Positions 8,902 through 17,823 of a stretch of 64,000 bases of DNA are shown here, piece by piece. The number at the start of each line of letters is the position of its first letter. Positions within the stretch are counted from its first letter, which is position 1. The notes beneath the pieces are model-generated. The model ran no database searches. It was not told the DNA's origin and was given only the letters and a program-made list of their open reading frames with translations. The position numbers and the translations under genes are program-made. Origin of the DNA: Streptomyces sp. NBC_01689 (GTDB lineage Bacteria > Actinomycetota > Actinomycetes > Streptomycetales > Streptomycetaceae); contig NZ_CP109592.1 in assembly GCF_036250675.1 (NCBI RefSeq), positions 9,114,001-9,178,000 of the forward strand, in the 5' to 3' direction.

Positions 8902-10175
8902 CGGGCCTCGCCTCCCCGTGCGTCGGCGGTGGAGGCGCTGGTGAACACCCCGGCCCGGAGGAGCAGGGGGCACAGCAGTGTCGTGGCGAGGTCGGCGACG
9001 GCGAGCACGGCGACCTCCCCCGGCCGTCCGGGATGGGGGACCCAGCGGTGCAGTGCGGCGAGCGCGCCACCGGTGAGGGCCAGACCGGCACCGAGGGCGA
9101 GGAGCCCTCCGGGCCGCCGGCGCGGCGCGCCGCCGCGTCCGCCCCGTCCGAGGGCGAGCCGCCGGTGCGCGGCCGGGTGGGCGACGGCACAGCACAGGAG
9201 CGCCCACGCGTTGGCCTCCTGCGGACCCGTCACCGTGCGCAGGGACACGTAGAGCAGGACGTACCCGACCGTGGTCAGCAGGCCGACCGCGCCGAGGCGT
9301 GGGGAGCGGCCCACGGGTGAGCCCGGAGCGGGGCCCGCGTCGGCGCGCCGCAGATCAGCGGTCGGGAGCGCGCCACGGGCCAGTGCCCCGCCGATCCTGG
9401 CGATCCCGCGCAGGTCCGCCACGGCCGTGGGGATCAGGTCGACCCGGCTGTCGGGGTCGTCCACCCAGTCGACGGGCACCTCGTGGATCCGCAGGCCCGC
9501 TCGCTCGGCGATGACGAGCATCTCCGTGTCGAAGAACCAGCCCGAGTCCTCCACCAGGGGGAGCAGCCGTTCGGCGACATCGCGCCGGACCGCCTTGAAA
9601 CCGCACTGGGCGTCGGAGAACCCGACGGCGAGGGTGGACCGCAACAGGGCGTTGTAGCAACGGGAGATGATCTCCCGCTTGGGACCGCGCACCACCCGGG
9701 AGCCCCGGGCCAGCCGGGTCCCGATGGCCAGGTCGGAGTGGCCGGAGATCAGTGGGGCCACCAGCGGGAGCAGGGCCGTCAGTTCGGTGGACAGGTCCAC
9801 GTCCAGGTAGGCCAGGACCGGGGCTCGTGACCGCGACCAGGCGGCACGCAGAGCCCGTCCGCGGCCCTTCTCGGTCAGCCGTATCCACTCGGCCTCCGGC
9901 AGGTCGGCGGCCAGCCGGGCCGCGATCCGGGGCGTGGCGTCGGTGCTGGCGTTGTCGGCGACGGTGATGCGGAACGGGTAGGGGAACGTCTCGCGCAGGT
10001 GCCGGTGCAGCCGTCGCACGCTCGGCTCCAGGTCCCGCTCCTCGTTGAACACCGGGACGACGACGTCCAGTACGGGTTCCGGGTGGTCCGCTGGGAGCGG
10101 CAGCCGGAGCGGCAGTCCGTCCAGGGGCAGTCCTGTCGGGCGGGTCGCCGGGGAGAGCCGCACGGTATGGGTCAT
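8898..10175 (-). CDS. GT2 polyprenyl-phosphate glycosyltransferase fused to a GtrA-like membrane domain
   Basis: 425 aa. Residues about 35-270 form a DPM1-like family 2 glycosyltransferase: VVVPVFNEERDLEPSV, the DNASTD nucleotide loop, AYLDVDLSTE metal-binding Asp residues, and SDAQCGFKAVRRD with FDTEMLVIAERAG. The C-terminal 130 residues hold 3-4 membrane helices resembling GtrA. It probably transfers a hexose from a nucleotide sugar to polyprenyl phosphate for the coupled GT-C enzyme downstream. The ATG at 10175 is chosen because the conserved domain begins soon after; the ribosome site (GGACG) is weak and an upstream extension of about 15 codons is possible. Confidence 0.85.
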   Translation of the reverse strand: MTHTVRLSPATRPTGLPLDGLPLRLPLPADHPEPVLDVVVPVFNEERDLEPSVRRLHRHLRETFPYPFRITVADNASTDATPRIAARLAADLPEAEWIRLTEKGRGRALRAAWSRSRAPVLAYLDVDLSTELTALLPLVAPLISGHSDLAIGTRLARGSRVVRGPKREIISRCYNALLRSTLAVGFSDAQCGFKAVRRDVAERLLPLVEDSGWFFDTEMLVIAERAGLRIHEVPVDWVDDPDSRVDLIPTAVADLRGIARIGGALARGALPTADLRRADAGPAPGSPVGRSPRLGAVGLLTTVGYVLLYVSLRTVTGPQEANAWALLCCAVAHPAAHRRLALGRGGRGGAPRRRPGGLLALGAGLALTGGALAALHRWVPHPGRPGEVAVLAVADLATTLLCPLLLRAGVFTSASTADARGGEAR

Positions 10176-10367
10176 GGTTCGTCCAGGTCTGTACGTCCTC
10201 GCAGGGCATCCCGAAGGCACTCACGGCGGAGCTGTGGTTCCGGGGTGAGGCCGCGGGCGAGCGAGGAAGGGTCGGCGGGACGGAAGGTCCCGGGGCAGGG
10301 CGGGCGGGCCGGAGGATGCCTCGGCCGGGGAGTACGGAGAGCGGGCGGACCGGCGGGCGGGTGGTGG

Positions 10368-10916
10368 TTACCCGGTGTCGGCCGAGCCGGAGGAGGAGGA
10401 CGAGGGCGGGGACGAGGGTGACTCGACGGGCGTCGTCGTGGGGGGTGGTGGTGCGCTGCTGTCGCCCGGGGTCGACGAACTCCGGGGCGGCGGGGCCGAG
10501 GTCGTGGTCCCGGAGCCGTCCGAGCCGTCCGAGGCCGCCCCGCCCGTCGAGGCAGGAGCGGAGGGCGGTGCGGAGGTGCCGGCGGTGTCGTCCGGCGCGG
10601 CCGTGTCCGAGCCGGTAGGGGTTCCGGAGGGCTGGGGCGGAGTGGGGGAGAGCGTCGGTGTGACGTCCGGCGACGGGCGGCCGGTCAGGGGCAGCGGGGC
10701 CTGCGGCCGGTCGCTGTCCGGGGTGTGGGGCAACAGGAAGAGTCCGGCGCCGAGTCCGGCGACCGCGAGCACGGAGCCCACGGCCTTCTGCGCGGAGCGG
10801 ACCCGGCGGCGGTCGCGGATCCCGGTCCTGAGACGGTTCCGCTGTGCCGGGTCGAAGGGGGTGTGCTCCTCGGCGTCGCGCATCATCCGCGCCAACTCCC
10901 GCTCGAAGTGATCCAT
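10368..10916 (-). CDS. Membrane-anchored Ser/Pro/Thr-rich protein, probable partner of the ECF sigma factor
   Basis: 182 aa. Residues 1-40 are a charged cytoplasmic domain (MDHFERELARMMRDAEEHTPFD). One helix follows near 42-63 (SVLAVAGLGAGLFLLPH), then about 115 extracytoplasmic residues made mostly of Ser, Pro, Thr and Gly. It starts 7 bp after the stop of the sigma gene, so the two should be co-transcribed. Small single-pass proteins in this place usually act as anti-sigma or sensor partners, but there is no zinc-finger HxxxCxxC motif here, so the role is inferred from context. Confidence 0.7.
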   Translation of the reverse strand: MDHFERELARMMRDAEEHTPFDPAQRNRLRTGIRDRRRVRSAQKAVGSVLAVAGLGAGLFLLPHTPDSDRPQAPLPLTGRPSPDVTPTLSPTPPQPSGTPTGSDTAAPDDTAGTSAPPSAPASTGGAASDGSDGSGTTTSAPPPRSSSTPGDSSAPPPPTTTPVESPSSPPSSSSSGSADTG

Positions 10917-10923
10917 GATTCCT

Positions 10924-11430
10924 TCACTCCACCGGTTCGACGACGACGGCCAGGATCTGACGCAGGCGCGCCACACCACGTGAGGCGTGGGACCGGGCGG
11001 TGCCCAGGGGGCATCCGAGGGCCTCCGCGACCTGTTTCTCGGGCAGGTCCTGGTAGTAGCGCAGCACGACGGCGGCCCGCTGGCGGGGCGGCAGTTGGGC
11101 GAGGGCCGTCTCCAGGCGCGACCGTTCCACCACGGTGGCGGACTCGTCCCCCGCCTGCGGCAGGTCGGGCAGTCGCTCCACGGGCCGCTCGCCCCACCAC
11201 CGTCTGCGGGCGGAGCGGGCGGCGGCCCGGGCGAGGACCTTGCGTACGTACGCCTCGGGCGCCTCGTCGGCGATCCGCGGCCAGACGAACCAGAGTTTGA
11301 CCAGGGACTCCTGGAGCAGGTCCTCGGCTCGGTGCCGGTCACCCCCGCTGAGCAGGCGTGCGAGGTGGATCAACGCCGACCAGCGGGCCGCGACGAAATC
11401 GTCGAAACCCTCGGCTCCAGCCTGTTGCAT
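10924..11430 (-). CDS. ECF RNA polymerase sigma factor, SigE-family type
   Basis: 168 aa, the normal size for an ECF factor. Region 2 lies at about 10-75 (FDDFVAARWSALIHLARLL, RAEDLLQESLVKLW) and region 4 at about 105-160 (LPPRQRAAVVLRYYQDLPE, EALGCPLGTARSHASRG). The VAARW and RYYQD signatures are typical of the actinobacterial SigE-family group. Start is the ATG at 11430; a GTG two codons upstream at 11436 is an alternative. It is the first gene of a two-gene unit with the membrane protein at 10916. Confidence 0.87.
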   Translation of the reverse strand: MQQAGAEGFDDFVAARWSALIHLARLLSGGDRHRAEDLLQESLVKLWFVWPRIADEAPEAYVRKVLARAAARSARRRWWGERPVERLPDLPQAGDESATVVERSRLETALAQLPPRQRAAVVLRYYQDLPEKQVAEALGCPLGTARSHASRGVARLRQILAVVVEPVE

Positions 11431-11578
11431 CCGCACCGTCCCCGCCCTTGCCAGCTACGTACACCTGGTGAAAGACGTCGGCGGCCGCCCCGCTATGCAC
11501 TCCCGTCACGTGATGCCGGTCACACCGGATGCCGGGGTGTGGCGCGACCGGCGGCGCGGACAGGTGTCACACGTGTCT

Positions 11579-11616
11579 GTACATGCCCGCACGTGTGGCA
11601 CCGTGCGGGCATGTAC
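11579..11616. terminator. Intrinsic terminator of the FAD monooxygenase gene
   Basis: Perfect 15-bp arms (11579-11593 and 11602-11616; GTACATGCCCGCACG and its complement) with an 8-nt loop. It lies 14 bp past the monooxygenase stop codon, on the leftward path, and insulates the sigma factor promoter. Confidence 0.8.
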
Positions 11617-11629
11617 GGCGGGAGGCCGG

Positions 11630-12802
11630 TCACGGTCGGTCGGAGGCGAAGAACCGGGTCCCGCGGCCGGCGCCCAGGGTCGACCGGACCGCCAGATCGA
11701 ATCCGGCCTCGGAGAGGGTGAGGAAGCGGTCGAGGCGGCGTATCTCCCAGTGTTCGAGCTCGTAGAAAGGCAGCGGCCTGGCCGGAGTCCACCCGCGCAG
11801 GGCGGCCGCGAGACCGGCGGCGTCACCGAACGCCTTGGACGTACCCGACGCGGTGTGGGGCCTGACCGTACCCGCCGCGTCGCCGATCAGCGCCGCGTGG
11901 TCGGCCACCATGCGCCCCGGCGCGAGGTCGAACACGGGCTGCATGAAGACATCGGACAGACGCACCAGCTCGGCCAGGGGCCGCGGCAGCGACACGTCGG
12001 CCAGGTGGCGGACCTCTTCGACGGTCTCGGACCGCAGCTCGCCCGGCGGCACGAAGTGCGCGAAGTGCGTTCCGAGACGGCCGGTGAGCAGCCTCGGGAG
12101 ATCGGGCTCGGCCACGTTCACGTACCAGACCCAGTTGACGCGCCGTGCGCCCTTCTCCCGCTCGCCGTCGGCTCCCGGCACCAGGTAGCACAGCATCTGC
12201 ATCCCGCTCGACGTGAAGAACGTGAAGCGGTCGTCGAGAAGGTCCCGCAGGTCGTCCGGGAGCGCGGACTCGGGTTCCAGGCCGCGCCAGGCCACGTAAC
12301 CGGCGTACTCGGGGCGGGTGACGGAGTCGAGCAGCATGCGGGTGGCCGATCCGATGCCGTCGGCGCCCACCAGGAAGTTGCCGCACGCGCTGTGCCCGTC
12401 CGCGAACTCGGCGGTGACCTCGTGGCCGCTCACCCGCACACTTCTGAGAGTGCTGTCCTGGCGGTGGCAGACCCCGGAAAGAGGCTCGCGCAGCGCGCGG
12501 TAGAGGGTGTCCCACGCGGTCATGAGCTGCGGCGCCCCGTGCCGCGAGGCCTTGCCCTGGGCGTCCAGTTGCTGGCGCTCACGCAGTTCGACACTGACCG
12601 AGGCCGCGTCGCTGCCGAGGCGGCTCAGCAGCGCGTCGACCTCCGGCTGCATGACGATGCCGGCACCGCGTGCCGATGTCTCACCCGCGGAACGTTCGTA
12701 GACGGCGACCTCGGCGCCCACGGCCCGCAGTTCGTGCGCGGCCGCCAGACCGCCCACCGATCCACCGATGACCAGCGCTGTGAAGTCGTGCGGCTCGGAC
12801 AT
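11630..12802 (-). CDS. FAD-dependent aromatic-ring monooxygenase (group A flavoprotein hydroxylase)
   Basis: 390 aa. The N-terminal Rossmann motif VIGGSVGGLAAAHELR (about 10-25) binds FAD. The second FAD/NADPH element NFLVGADGIGS lies in the middle, and the third, LIGDAAGTVRPHTASGTSKA, near 290-310. The RPHTASGTSKA form resembles 2,6-dihydroxypyridine 3-hydroxylase-like enzymes more than p-hydroxybenzoate hydroxylase. It should use NAD(P)H and O2 to hydroxylate a small aromatic or heterocycle; the substrate is not readable. The ribosome site AGAGGGG sits 5 nt before the ATG. It is alone on its transcript and faces a 730-bp spacer with no adjacent regulator. Confidence 0.85.
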   Translation of the reverse strand: MSEPHDFTALVIGGSVGGLAAAHELRAVGAEVAVYERSAGETSARGAGIVMQPEVDALLSRLGSDAASVSVELRERQQLDAQGKASRHGAPQLMTAWDTLYRALREPLSGVCHRQDSTLRSVRVSGHEVTAEFADGHSACGNFLVGADGIGSATRMLLDSVTRPEYAGYVAWRGLEPESALPDDLRDLLDDRFTFFTSSGMQMLCYLVPGADGEREKGARRVNWVWYVNVAEPDLPRLLTGRLGTHFAHFVPPGELRSETVEEVRHLADVSLPRPLAELVRLSDVFMQPVFDLAPGRMVADHAALIGDAAGTVRPHTASGTSKAFGDAAGLAAALRGWTPARPLPFYELEHWEIRRLDRFLTLSEAGFDLAVRSTLGAGRGTRFFASDRP

Positions 12803-13536
12803 GGCACCCCTCTGTTGCTCTGCCGCGGCGGATGTCGGATGTCTGGTCCGGCGGCCGGGCGGCGCGGGACGCCCGGCCGCGCGGCTGCTCCGGCGTGACA
12901 GGGGCGGATCCCCGGGGACGACGGCCCGGGCACCGGGTCGAGTGGGAACGGGACCGCCGGGGAGTCCCTTCGCCGGCGACGCGCGCCTCCGTGGTGACGT
13001 GCGCGAGACGTGCGTCGCGGCGGTCCCGGGGCGTGCCGCGACGCGGCGGCACGAGTACGTCCGCTCAATAAATTTAGGCACATGGCCGGTGCGCCCGCAC
13101 GTCCGGCCCGGACGGCGGGGGAGGCCGCGACACGGGCCGGGCGGCGGCGATGGCCGGGATGCGTCCGGCACGGGACGCGGACACAATGTTCGGATCCGGC
13201 GGGCGGAGCGTCAGTGGCCGCGCGGTCCCACCCGCCGCACGGGCCCGCACGGCGGCGGAAGCCGTGTCCGTCGCGGGCCGGGTCCCGGAGGAGTGCGGCG
13301 CCCAGGCGCCCACCGCGTCTCTCCGGACCGTCGTCCCTCCGGACCGTCGCCTCTGCGGAGCGTCGTCCCTCCGGACCGTCGCCTCTGCGGACCGTGCCGA
13401 GCGGCGGTCCTTCGGTGGCGGCCGGGCGGTGCGGTGGGTGACCGGTCGCCCGATGCCGTGACGGTGCCGTGGAGCCGGACGCGCCGCCGGGCAGGACCTC
13501 ATCGGCCGAGCAGTCTTCCGGGAGCGAGGTAGGGCA
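12803..13536. other. Divergent intergenic region, 734 bp, with AT-rich island and tandem repeats
   Basis: No gene seen. An AT-rich island at about 13068-13080 (TCAATAAATTTAGG) stands out from GC-rich surroundings and is the best promoter candidate for the leftward monooxygenase. A 16-bp tandem repeat block lies at 13321-13400. The plus-strand gene at 13537 has the ribosome site GAGGTAGGG. Confidence 0.5.
13321..13400. repeat. Five tandem copies of a 16-bp unit
   Basis: Units start at 13321, 13337, 13353, 13369 and 13385. The consensus is CTCCGGACCGTCGYCY, with CTGCGGA variants in units 3 and 5. Units 2-3 and 4-5 also form a 32-bp higher-order repeat with one difference (13328-13359 and 13360-13391). 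There are no spacers, so this is not a CRISPR. It sits 137 bp upstream of the dehydrogenase gene. Confidence 0.85.
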
Positions 13537-14502
13537 ATGGCGGACGACACCCAGGACTCATCGCGGATCGGCGACTCACCGCGTATCGGCTGGATCGGTA
13601 CCGGCCGGATGGGCTTCCCCCTTGCGGCCCGGCTGCTGGACGCGGGATACGACGTGGCCGTCCACAACCGGACGCGCGCCAAGGCGGAGCCGCTCACGGA
13701 GCGAGGCGCGACGGTCGTGGACCGGCCGGTCGACCTGGCCGACCGGGACGTCGTCTTCACCATGGTCTCCGCCTCACCCGATCTGGAGGCGGTCGCCACG
13801 GGTCCCGGCGGGGTGCTGACCTCGCCGGACGCCGCACCGGGGATCCTGATCGACAGCTCCACGGTGTCCACCGGGACGTCCGCGCGGATCAGGGAGGCGG
13901 CGGCCCGGCGCGGAACGGACTTCCTGGCCGCCCCGGTCAGCGGGAACCCGAAGGTGATCGCCTCGGGGGGCCTGACGATCGCGGTCTCCGGTGCGCGCGA
14001 AGTGTTCGGCCGGGTCGAGCGGTTGCTCGCGCCGCTGGGGCGCGGTGTGACCTACGTGGGCGAGGGCGAGGCCGCCAGGCTGGTCAAGATCGCGCACAAC
14101 GTCTTCCTCGGTGTCGTCACCCAGTCGCTCGCCGAGATCCTCGTCCTCGCGGAGAAGGGAGGAGTCGGCCGTGCCGCCTTCCTGGAATTCCTCAACGACT
14201 CCGTGATGGGCTCGGCGTACACCCGGTACAAGTCGCCCGCGCTGGTCAAACTGGACTTCACACCGACGTTCACCATGCCGCTGCTGCGCAAGGACATGGA
14301 ACTGGGACTGTCCGCGGGCCGTGAGCTGGGGGTCCCGATGCCGCTGGCCGCCGCCACCGCCCAGCTCGTCGCGGGTGCCGTCGGCGCGGGCCATGCCGAC
14401 GAGGACTTCGCCGCCCTGATCCTCGAGCAGGCCAGGAACTCCGGCCTCACGCTCGAAGCCGAGGACGTGTCCGTCGACGACGGTCTCTCCCCGCGGGAAT
14501 GA
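13537..14502 (+). CDS. NAD(P)-dependent beta-hydroxyacid dehydrogenase (3-hydroxyisobutyrate dehydrogenase family)
   Basis: 321 aa. The N-terminal Rossmann motif IGWIGTGRMGFPLAARLL (about 14-31) binds the dinucleotide. SSTVSTGTSARI and APVSGNPKVIASGGL mark the substrate site, and the conserved Lys is in LVKIAHNVFLG. The helical C-terminal half (KDMELGLSAGRELGVP) is typical of the family. Likely oxidises or reduces a 3-hydroxy acid or a semialdehyde (tartronate semialdehyde and succinic semialdehyde reductases belong here). It is transcribed with a GAGGTAGGG ribosome site and followed by a hairpin, so probably monocistronic. Confidence 0.87.
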   Translation: MADDTQDSSRIGDSPRIGWIGTGRMGFPLAARLLDAGYDVAVHNRTRAKAEPLTERGATVVDRPVDLADRDVVFTMVSASPDLEAVATGPGGVLTSPDAAPGILIDSSTVSTGTSARIREAAARRGTDFLAAPVSGNPKVIASGGLTIAVSGAREVFGRVERLLAPLGRGVTYVGEGEAARLVKIAHNVFLGVVTQSLAEILVLAEKGGVGRAAFLEFLNDSVMGSAYTRYKSPALVKLDFTPTFTMPLLRKDMELGLSAGRELGVPMPLAAATAQLVAGAVGAGHADEDFAALILEQARNSGLTLEAEDVSVDDGLSPRE

Positions 14503-14871
14503 CCCCCGCCGTGCGAGGCGTCCTCCCCGCGCGGATTCCGCCTCGCGCCGAACGAAGCCGGGCCTCCCGCGCGGAAGGAAGCCGGGCCGCGTGGGCGGCA
14601 GGAAGCCGGGGGCTTTCCTGCGCGACGAAGAAGGTGCGGCAGGCCGTCTCGGCAGGACGCGGGAAACGCCTCGTGTGCGAGGTCGGCACCGAGGTGTCCG
14701 CGGCGCGCCGACGGAGTGCTTCTCGGGTAGCTTGGGTGAATCGACGTGCACCGTCCGGTCGTGTTCCGTCGCGGAACCAGCCGCCCGAGTGAGGCCTTTC
14801 TCCGCGGGTCCGACCGGAATTCCCGGTGACGAACGACGGATTTCCCGGTGACCGAGGGAAGGATTCGCGCC
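14503..14871. other. Intergenic region with probable terminator, 369 bp
   Basis: Contains three copies of GAAGCCGGG near 14553-14610. The last copy forms a hairpin at 14598-14621 (GCAGGAAGCC, 3-nt loop, then the complement with one bulge), a plausible terminator for the dehydrogenase. The rest should hold the promoter of the hydrolase at 14872. No gene seen. Confidence 0.5.
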
Positions 14872-15699
14872 GTGCCCTTCATCACGACCGCAGACGGAAC
14901 CGAGATCTTCTACAAGGACTGGGGGTCCGGTCAGCCGATCGTGTTCAGCCACGGCTGGCCGCTGACCGCCGACGCGTGGGACCCCCAGCTGAACTTCGTG
15001 GCGGACAACGGATTCCGTGCCATCGCCCACGACCGGCGCGGCGGCGGACGTTCGGGGCAGCCCTGGGCGGGCAACGACCTCGACACCTACGCCGACGACC
15101 TGGCCTCGCTGATCGAGGCGCTGGACCTGCGCGACGTCATCCTCGTCGGGCACTCCACCGGCGGTGGCGAGGTGGCACGGTACATCGGCCGCCATGGGAC
15201 CGGACGGGTCGCGAAGGCCGTTCTGCTCAGCGCGATCCCGCCGCTGATGCTCAAGACGGAGGCGAACCCCGAGGGACTGCCCATCGAGGTGTTCGACGAG
15301 ATCCGGGCCGGTGTCGCGACGGACCGCTCCCAGTTCTACCGGGACCTCAGTGAGACCTTCTACGGCGCCAACCGGGAGGGCTCGACGGTCTCCCAGGGCA
15401 CGCGTGACGCGTTCTGGCTGTGGTCGATGCAGGTGGGCATCAAGAGCGCGTACGACTGCGTCAAGGCGTTCTCGGAGACCGACCTGACCGAGGACCTCAA
15501 GCGGTTCGACGTCCCGACCCTGATCGTGCACGGTGACGACGACCAGATCGTGCCCATCGTGGCCGCGGGCGAGAAGTCCTCGAAGCTCGTCAAGGACGCC
15601 ACGTTCAAGGTGTACCCGGGCGCCCCGCACGGCCTGGCGATGGTCCCCGTCTTCGCCGACCGTTTCAACGCCGACCTGTTGGAGTTCGCGCGCGGCTGA
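14872..15699 (+). CDS. Alpha/beta hydrolase, non-haem chloroperoxidase/arylesterase type
   Basis: 275 aa, the standard length of cofactor-free haloperoxidases. The N-terminus [18 protein letters not shown] is diagnostic. The catalytic triad is visible: nucleophile Ser in [13 protein letters not shown] (about 99), Asp in [10 protein letters not shown] (about 225) and His in GAPHGLA (about 254). The oxyanion segment SHGWPL precedes it. It should act as an esterase/perhydrolase. GTG start with GGGAAGGA upstream; the frame remains open to another GTG 8 codons earlier. Confidence 0.88.
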   Translation: MPFITTADGTEIFYKDWGSGQPIVFSHGWPLTADAWDPQLNFVADNGFRAIAHDRRGGGRSGQPWAGNDLDTYADDLASLIEALDLRDVILVGHSTGGGEVARYIGRHGTGRVAKAVLLSAIPPLMLKTEANPEGLPIEVFDEIRAGVATDRSQFYRDLSETFYGANREGSTVSQGTRDAFWLWSMQVGIKSAYDCVKAFSETDLTEDLKRFDVPTLIVHGDDDQIVPIVAAGEKSSKLVKDATFKVYPGAPHGLAMVPVFADRFNADLLEFARG

Positions 15700-15859
15700 G
15701 TCACCCGTCGGTGTGTCACCCGGCCGCGTCCTGGGGGTGAGAACCGTGCGGGGTTGATGGGCCGGACGGGGCAGGCCGCCACGGCGAACGGGTGAGATCT
15801 GAAAATAGTATGTATCGGTGGGTGGGGTCGGGGCAGAGGGTTCTTCGGAGGTTGATCAC

Positions 15860-16021
15860 ATGGTTCCCCTGCTCCTCGTCCTTCTGCTGGTCCTGCTTCT
15901 CTTCGGCGCGGGATTCGCGTTGAAGATTCTCTGGTGGGTCGCGATCGTCGTACTGGTCCTGTGGCTGGTCGGCTTCGTCGCCCGTCCCAAAGGCGGCAGC
16001 GGCCGCTGGTATCGCTGGTAG
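15860..16021 (+). CDS. Tiny hydrophobic membrane protein
   Basis: 53 aa, almost entirely two membrane helices (VPLLLVLLLVLLLFGAGFAL and WWVAIVVLVLWLVGFV) with a basic, Trp/Tyr-ending tail GGSGRWYRW. Small 'hydrophobic proteins' of this shape occur in most Streptomyces. The ATG at 15860 has a near-perfect GGAGG site. A -10-like TAGTAT lies at 15806-15811. A strong terminator follows immediately, so it is a stand-alone, probably well-expressed gene of unknown function. Confidence 0.8.
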   Translation: MVPLLLVLLLVLLLFGAGFALKILWWVAIVVLVLWLVGFVARPKGGSGRWYRW

Positions 16022-16042
16022 CCGCGTCCGACCCGTTCCGGG

Positions 16043-16075
16043 AGTGGGCCCGAACTCGACGAGTTCGGGCCCACT
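16043..16075. terminator. Intrinsic terminator after the small membrane protein gene
   Basis: Perfect inverted repeat: 16043-16058 (AGTGGGCCCGAACTCG) complements 16060-16075, leaving one unpaired central base, so the loop must open to about 5-7 nt. It lies 22 bp past the stop codon. Confidence 0.85.
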
Positions 16076-16159
16076 CGTGTGCGCGGGGCCGTGCGCCGGG
16101 ACGTACGTGTGGTGCGGGACGACCGGATTGGAGTGCCGGCTTCGGGACACACGCATCAG

Positions 16160-17743
16160 GTGCTGAAGATACTTCTGGTCGTCCTGCTCGGCTCGCTCGC
16201 GACGCTCGCCACGGCCGTCGCCGCCCTGGTCTCGCCCTGGTGGTGGGCCGCGGCCGTCCCCCTGCTCCTGTTCACCCTGGTGGCCGTCCACGACCTGGTG
16301 CAGCGCCGGCACTCCGTCCTGCGGAACTACCCCCTGCTCGGGCATCTCCGCTTCATGCTGGAGGCGCTGCGCCCGGAACTCCAGCAGTACTTCGTCGAGC
16401 GCAACTTCGACGGCCGTCCCTTCGACCGCGACACCCGCAGCATCGTCTACCAGCGCGCCAAGGGCACCGACGCCGAGGAGCCCTTCGGTACCGAACTCGA
16501 CCTGTACCGGACGGGCGGTGAATACCTCACCCCGTCGATGGCTCCCCGGCCGGTGCCCACCGACGTGCCGCGCGTCCGTATCGGCGGGCCCGAGTGCACC
16601 CGGCCCTACGACATGGCACTGCTCAACGTCTCGGCGATGAGCTTCGGTTCGCTCTCCGCCCCGGCCGTACGCGCCCTCAACACCGGTGCGCGACTTGGCG
16701 GGTTCGCCCATGACACCGGCGAGGGCGGCCTCTCCGAGTACCACCTCGGGTCCGGCGGAGATCTCGTCTGGGAGATCGGCACCGGCTACTTCGGCTGCCG
16801 CACGGACGAAGGGGACTTCGACGCACGGCAGTTCGCCGAGAAGGCGGCCCACGAGCATGTCAAGTGCGTGTCGTTGAAGATCAGTCAGGGTGCGAAGCCC
16901 GGCATCGGCGGTGTACTGCCGGGCTCCAAGGTGAACGCCGAGATCGCCCGGGTGCGGGGCGTCCCGGAGGGACGGACCGTCATCTCGCCACCGTTCCACC
17001 GTGTCTACTCCACCCCGCGCGAACTGGTCCGCTTCCTGGCCCGGATGCGTGAACTGGCCGGCGGCAAGCCCGTCGGGTTCAAACTGTGCGTCGGCTCGCG
17101 CCGGGAGTTCCTCGCCGTGTGCAAGGCGATGCTGGAGGAGGACAGCACACCGGACTTCATCGTCGTCGACGGCGCCGAGGGCGGAACGGGCGCGGCACCC
17201 CTCGAGTTCGCGGACAACGTGGGCCTGCCGCTGGGCGAGGGGCTGATGACGGTGCACAACGCCCTTGTGGGCGTGGGCCTGCGCGACCGGATCCGGATCG
17301 GCGCCGGCGGCAAGGTCGCCACCGGCAGCGACCTCGTCAAACGCCTTCTCCAGGGAGCCGACTACACCAACGCCGCCCGCGCCATGATGTTCGCGATCGG
17401 ATGCATCCAGGCCCAGCGCTGCCACACCAACACCTGCCCGGTCGGAGTCGCGACCCAGGACGAACGGCGCGCCCGTGCGATCGACGTTCCCGACAAGTCC
17501 CAGCGGGTACGGCGTTACCAGGAGGCGACGGTGCGGAGCGCGCTCCAGATCATGGCCTCGATGGGCGTCGACGAACCCCGTGACCTGCACCCCCACATGC
17601 TGCTGCAGCGGGTGAACCCCTACACCGTCCGCTCCTACGCGGAACTCCACGACTGGCTCACGCCCGGAGAGTTGATCGCGTCGGCCCCCTCCGGCTGGGC
17701 GTCCGACTGGAAAGCGGCCGATCCGGACCGCTTCGCCCGCTGA
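16160..17743 (+). CDS. Membrane-anchored FMN-binding glutamate synthase-like protein
   Basis: 527 aa. Residues about 3-40 form two hydrophobic segments, unlike classical GltB, so the enzyme is probably membrane-tethered. The rest is the FMN/glutamate synthase catalytic barrel: MSFGSLSAPAVRALN, GGLSEYHLGSGGDLVWEIGTG, LKISQGAKPGIGG and VDGAEGGTGAAPLEF. The 3Fe-4S cluster ligands are present as Cys415-x5-Cys421-x4-Cys426. There is no N-terminal amidotransferase domain, so it cannot use glutamine as ordinary glutamate synthase does. The exact start is uncertain: the GTG at 16160 precedes the first helix but has no clear ribosome site, and several upstream GTGs are in frame. The PoxB-like gene 80 bp downstream may be co-transcribed. 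Confidence 0.82.
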   Translation: MLKILLVVLLGSLATLATAVAALVSPWWWAAAVPLLLFTLVAVHDLVQRRHSVLRNYPLLGHLRFMLEALRPELQQYFVERNFDGRPFDRDTRSIVYQRAKGTDAEEPFGTELDLYRTGGEYLTPSMAPRPVPTDVPRVRIGGPECTRPYDMALLNVSAMSFGSLSAPAVRALNTGARLGGFAHDTGEGGLSEYHLGSGGDLVWEIGTGYFGCRTDEGDFDARQFAEKAAHEHVKCVSLKISQGAKPGIGGVLPGSKVNAEIARVRGVPEGRTVISPPFHRVYSTPRELVRFLARMRELAGGKPVGFKLCVGSRREFLAVCKAMLEEDSTPDFIVVDGAEGGTGAAPLEFADNVGLPLGEGLMTVHNALVGVGLRDRIRIGAGGKVATGSDLVKRLLQGADYTNAARAMMFAIGCIQAQRCHTNTCPVGVATQDERRARAIDVPDKSQRVRRYQEATVRSALQIMASMGVDEPRDLHPHMLLQRVNPYTVRSYAELHDWLTPGELIASAPSGWASDWKAADPDRFAR

Positions 17744-17823
17744 ACGCCGAATCCGGCATTCGCCGCCTCACCCGCCATCCGGCACCCGTTCCGAGGGGCC
17801 GCACCGAACCGAAGGGTATTCCC

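Noticed and set aside
13321..13400. CRISPR-like array
   Set aside because: The 16-bp units are directly adjacent with no unique spacers and there is no cas gene nearby.
17780..17823. SigB-type promoter (GGGTAT) before poxB
   Set aside because: The GGGTAT overlaps the ribosome site and no matching -35 lies at 14-16 bp upstream.
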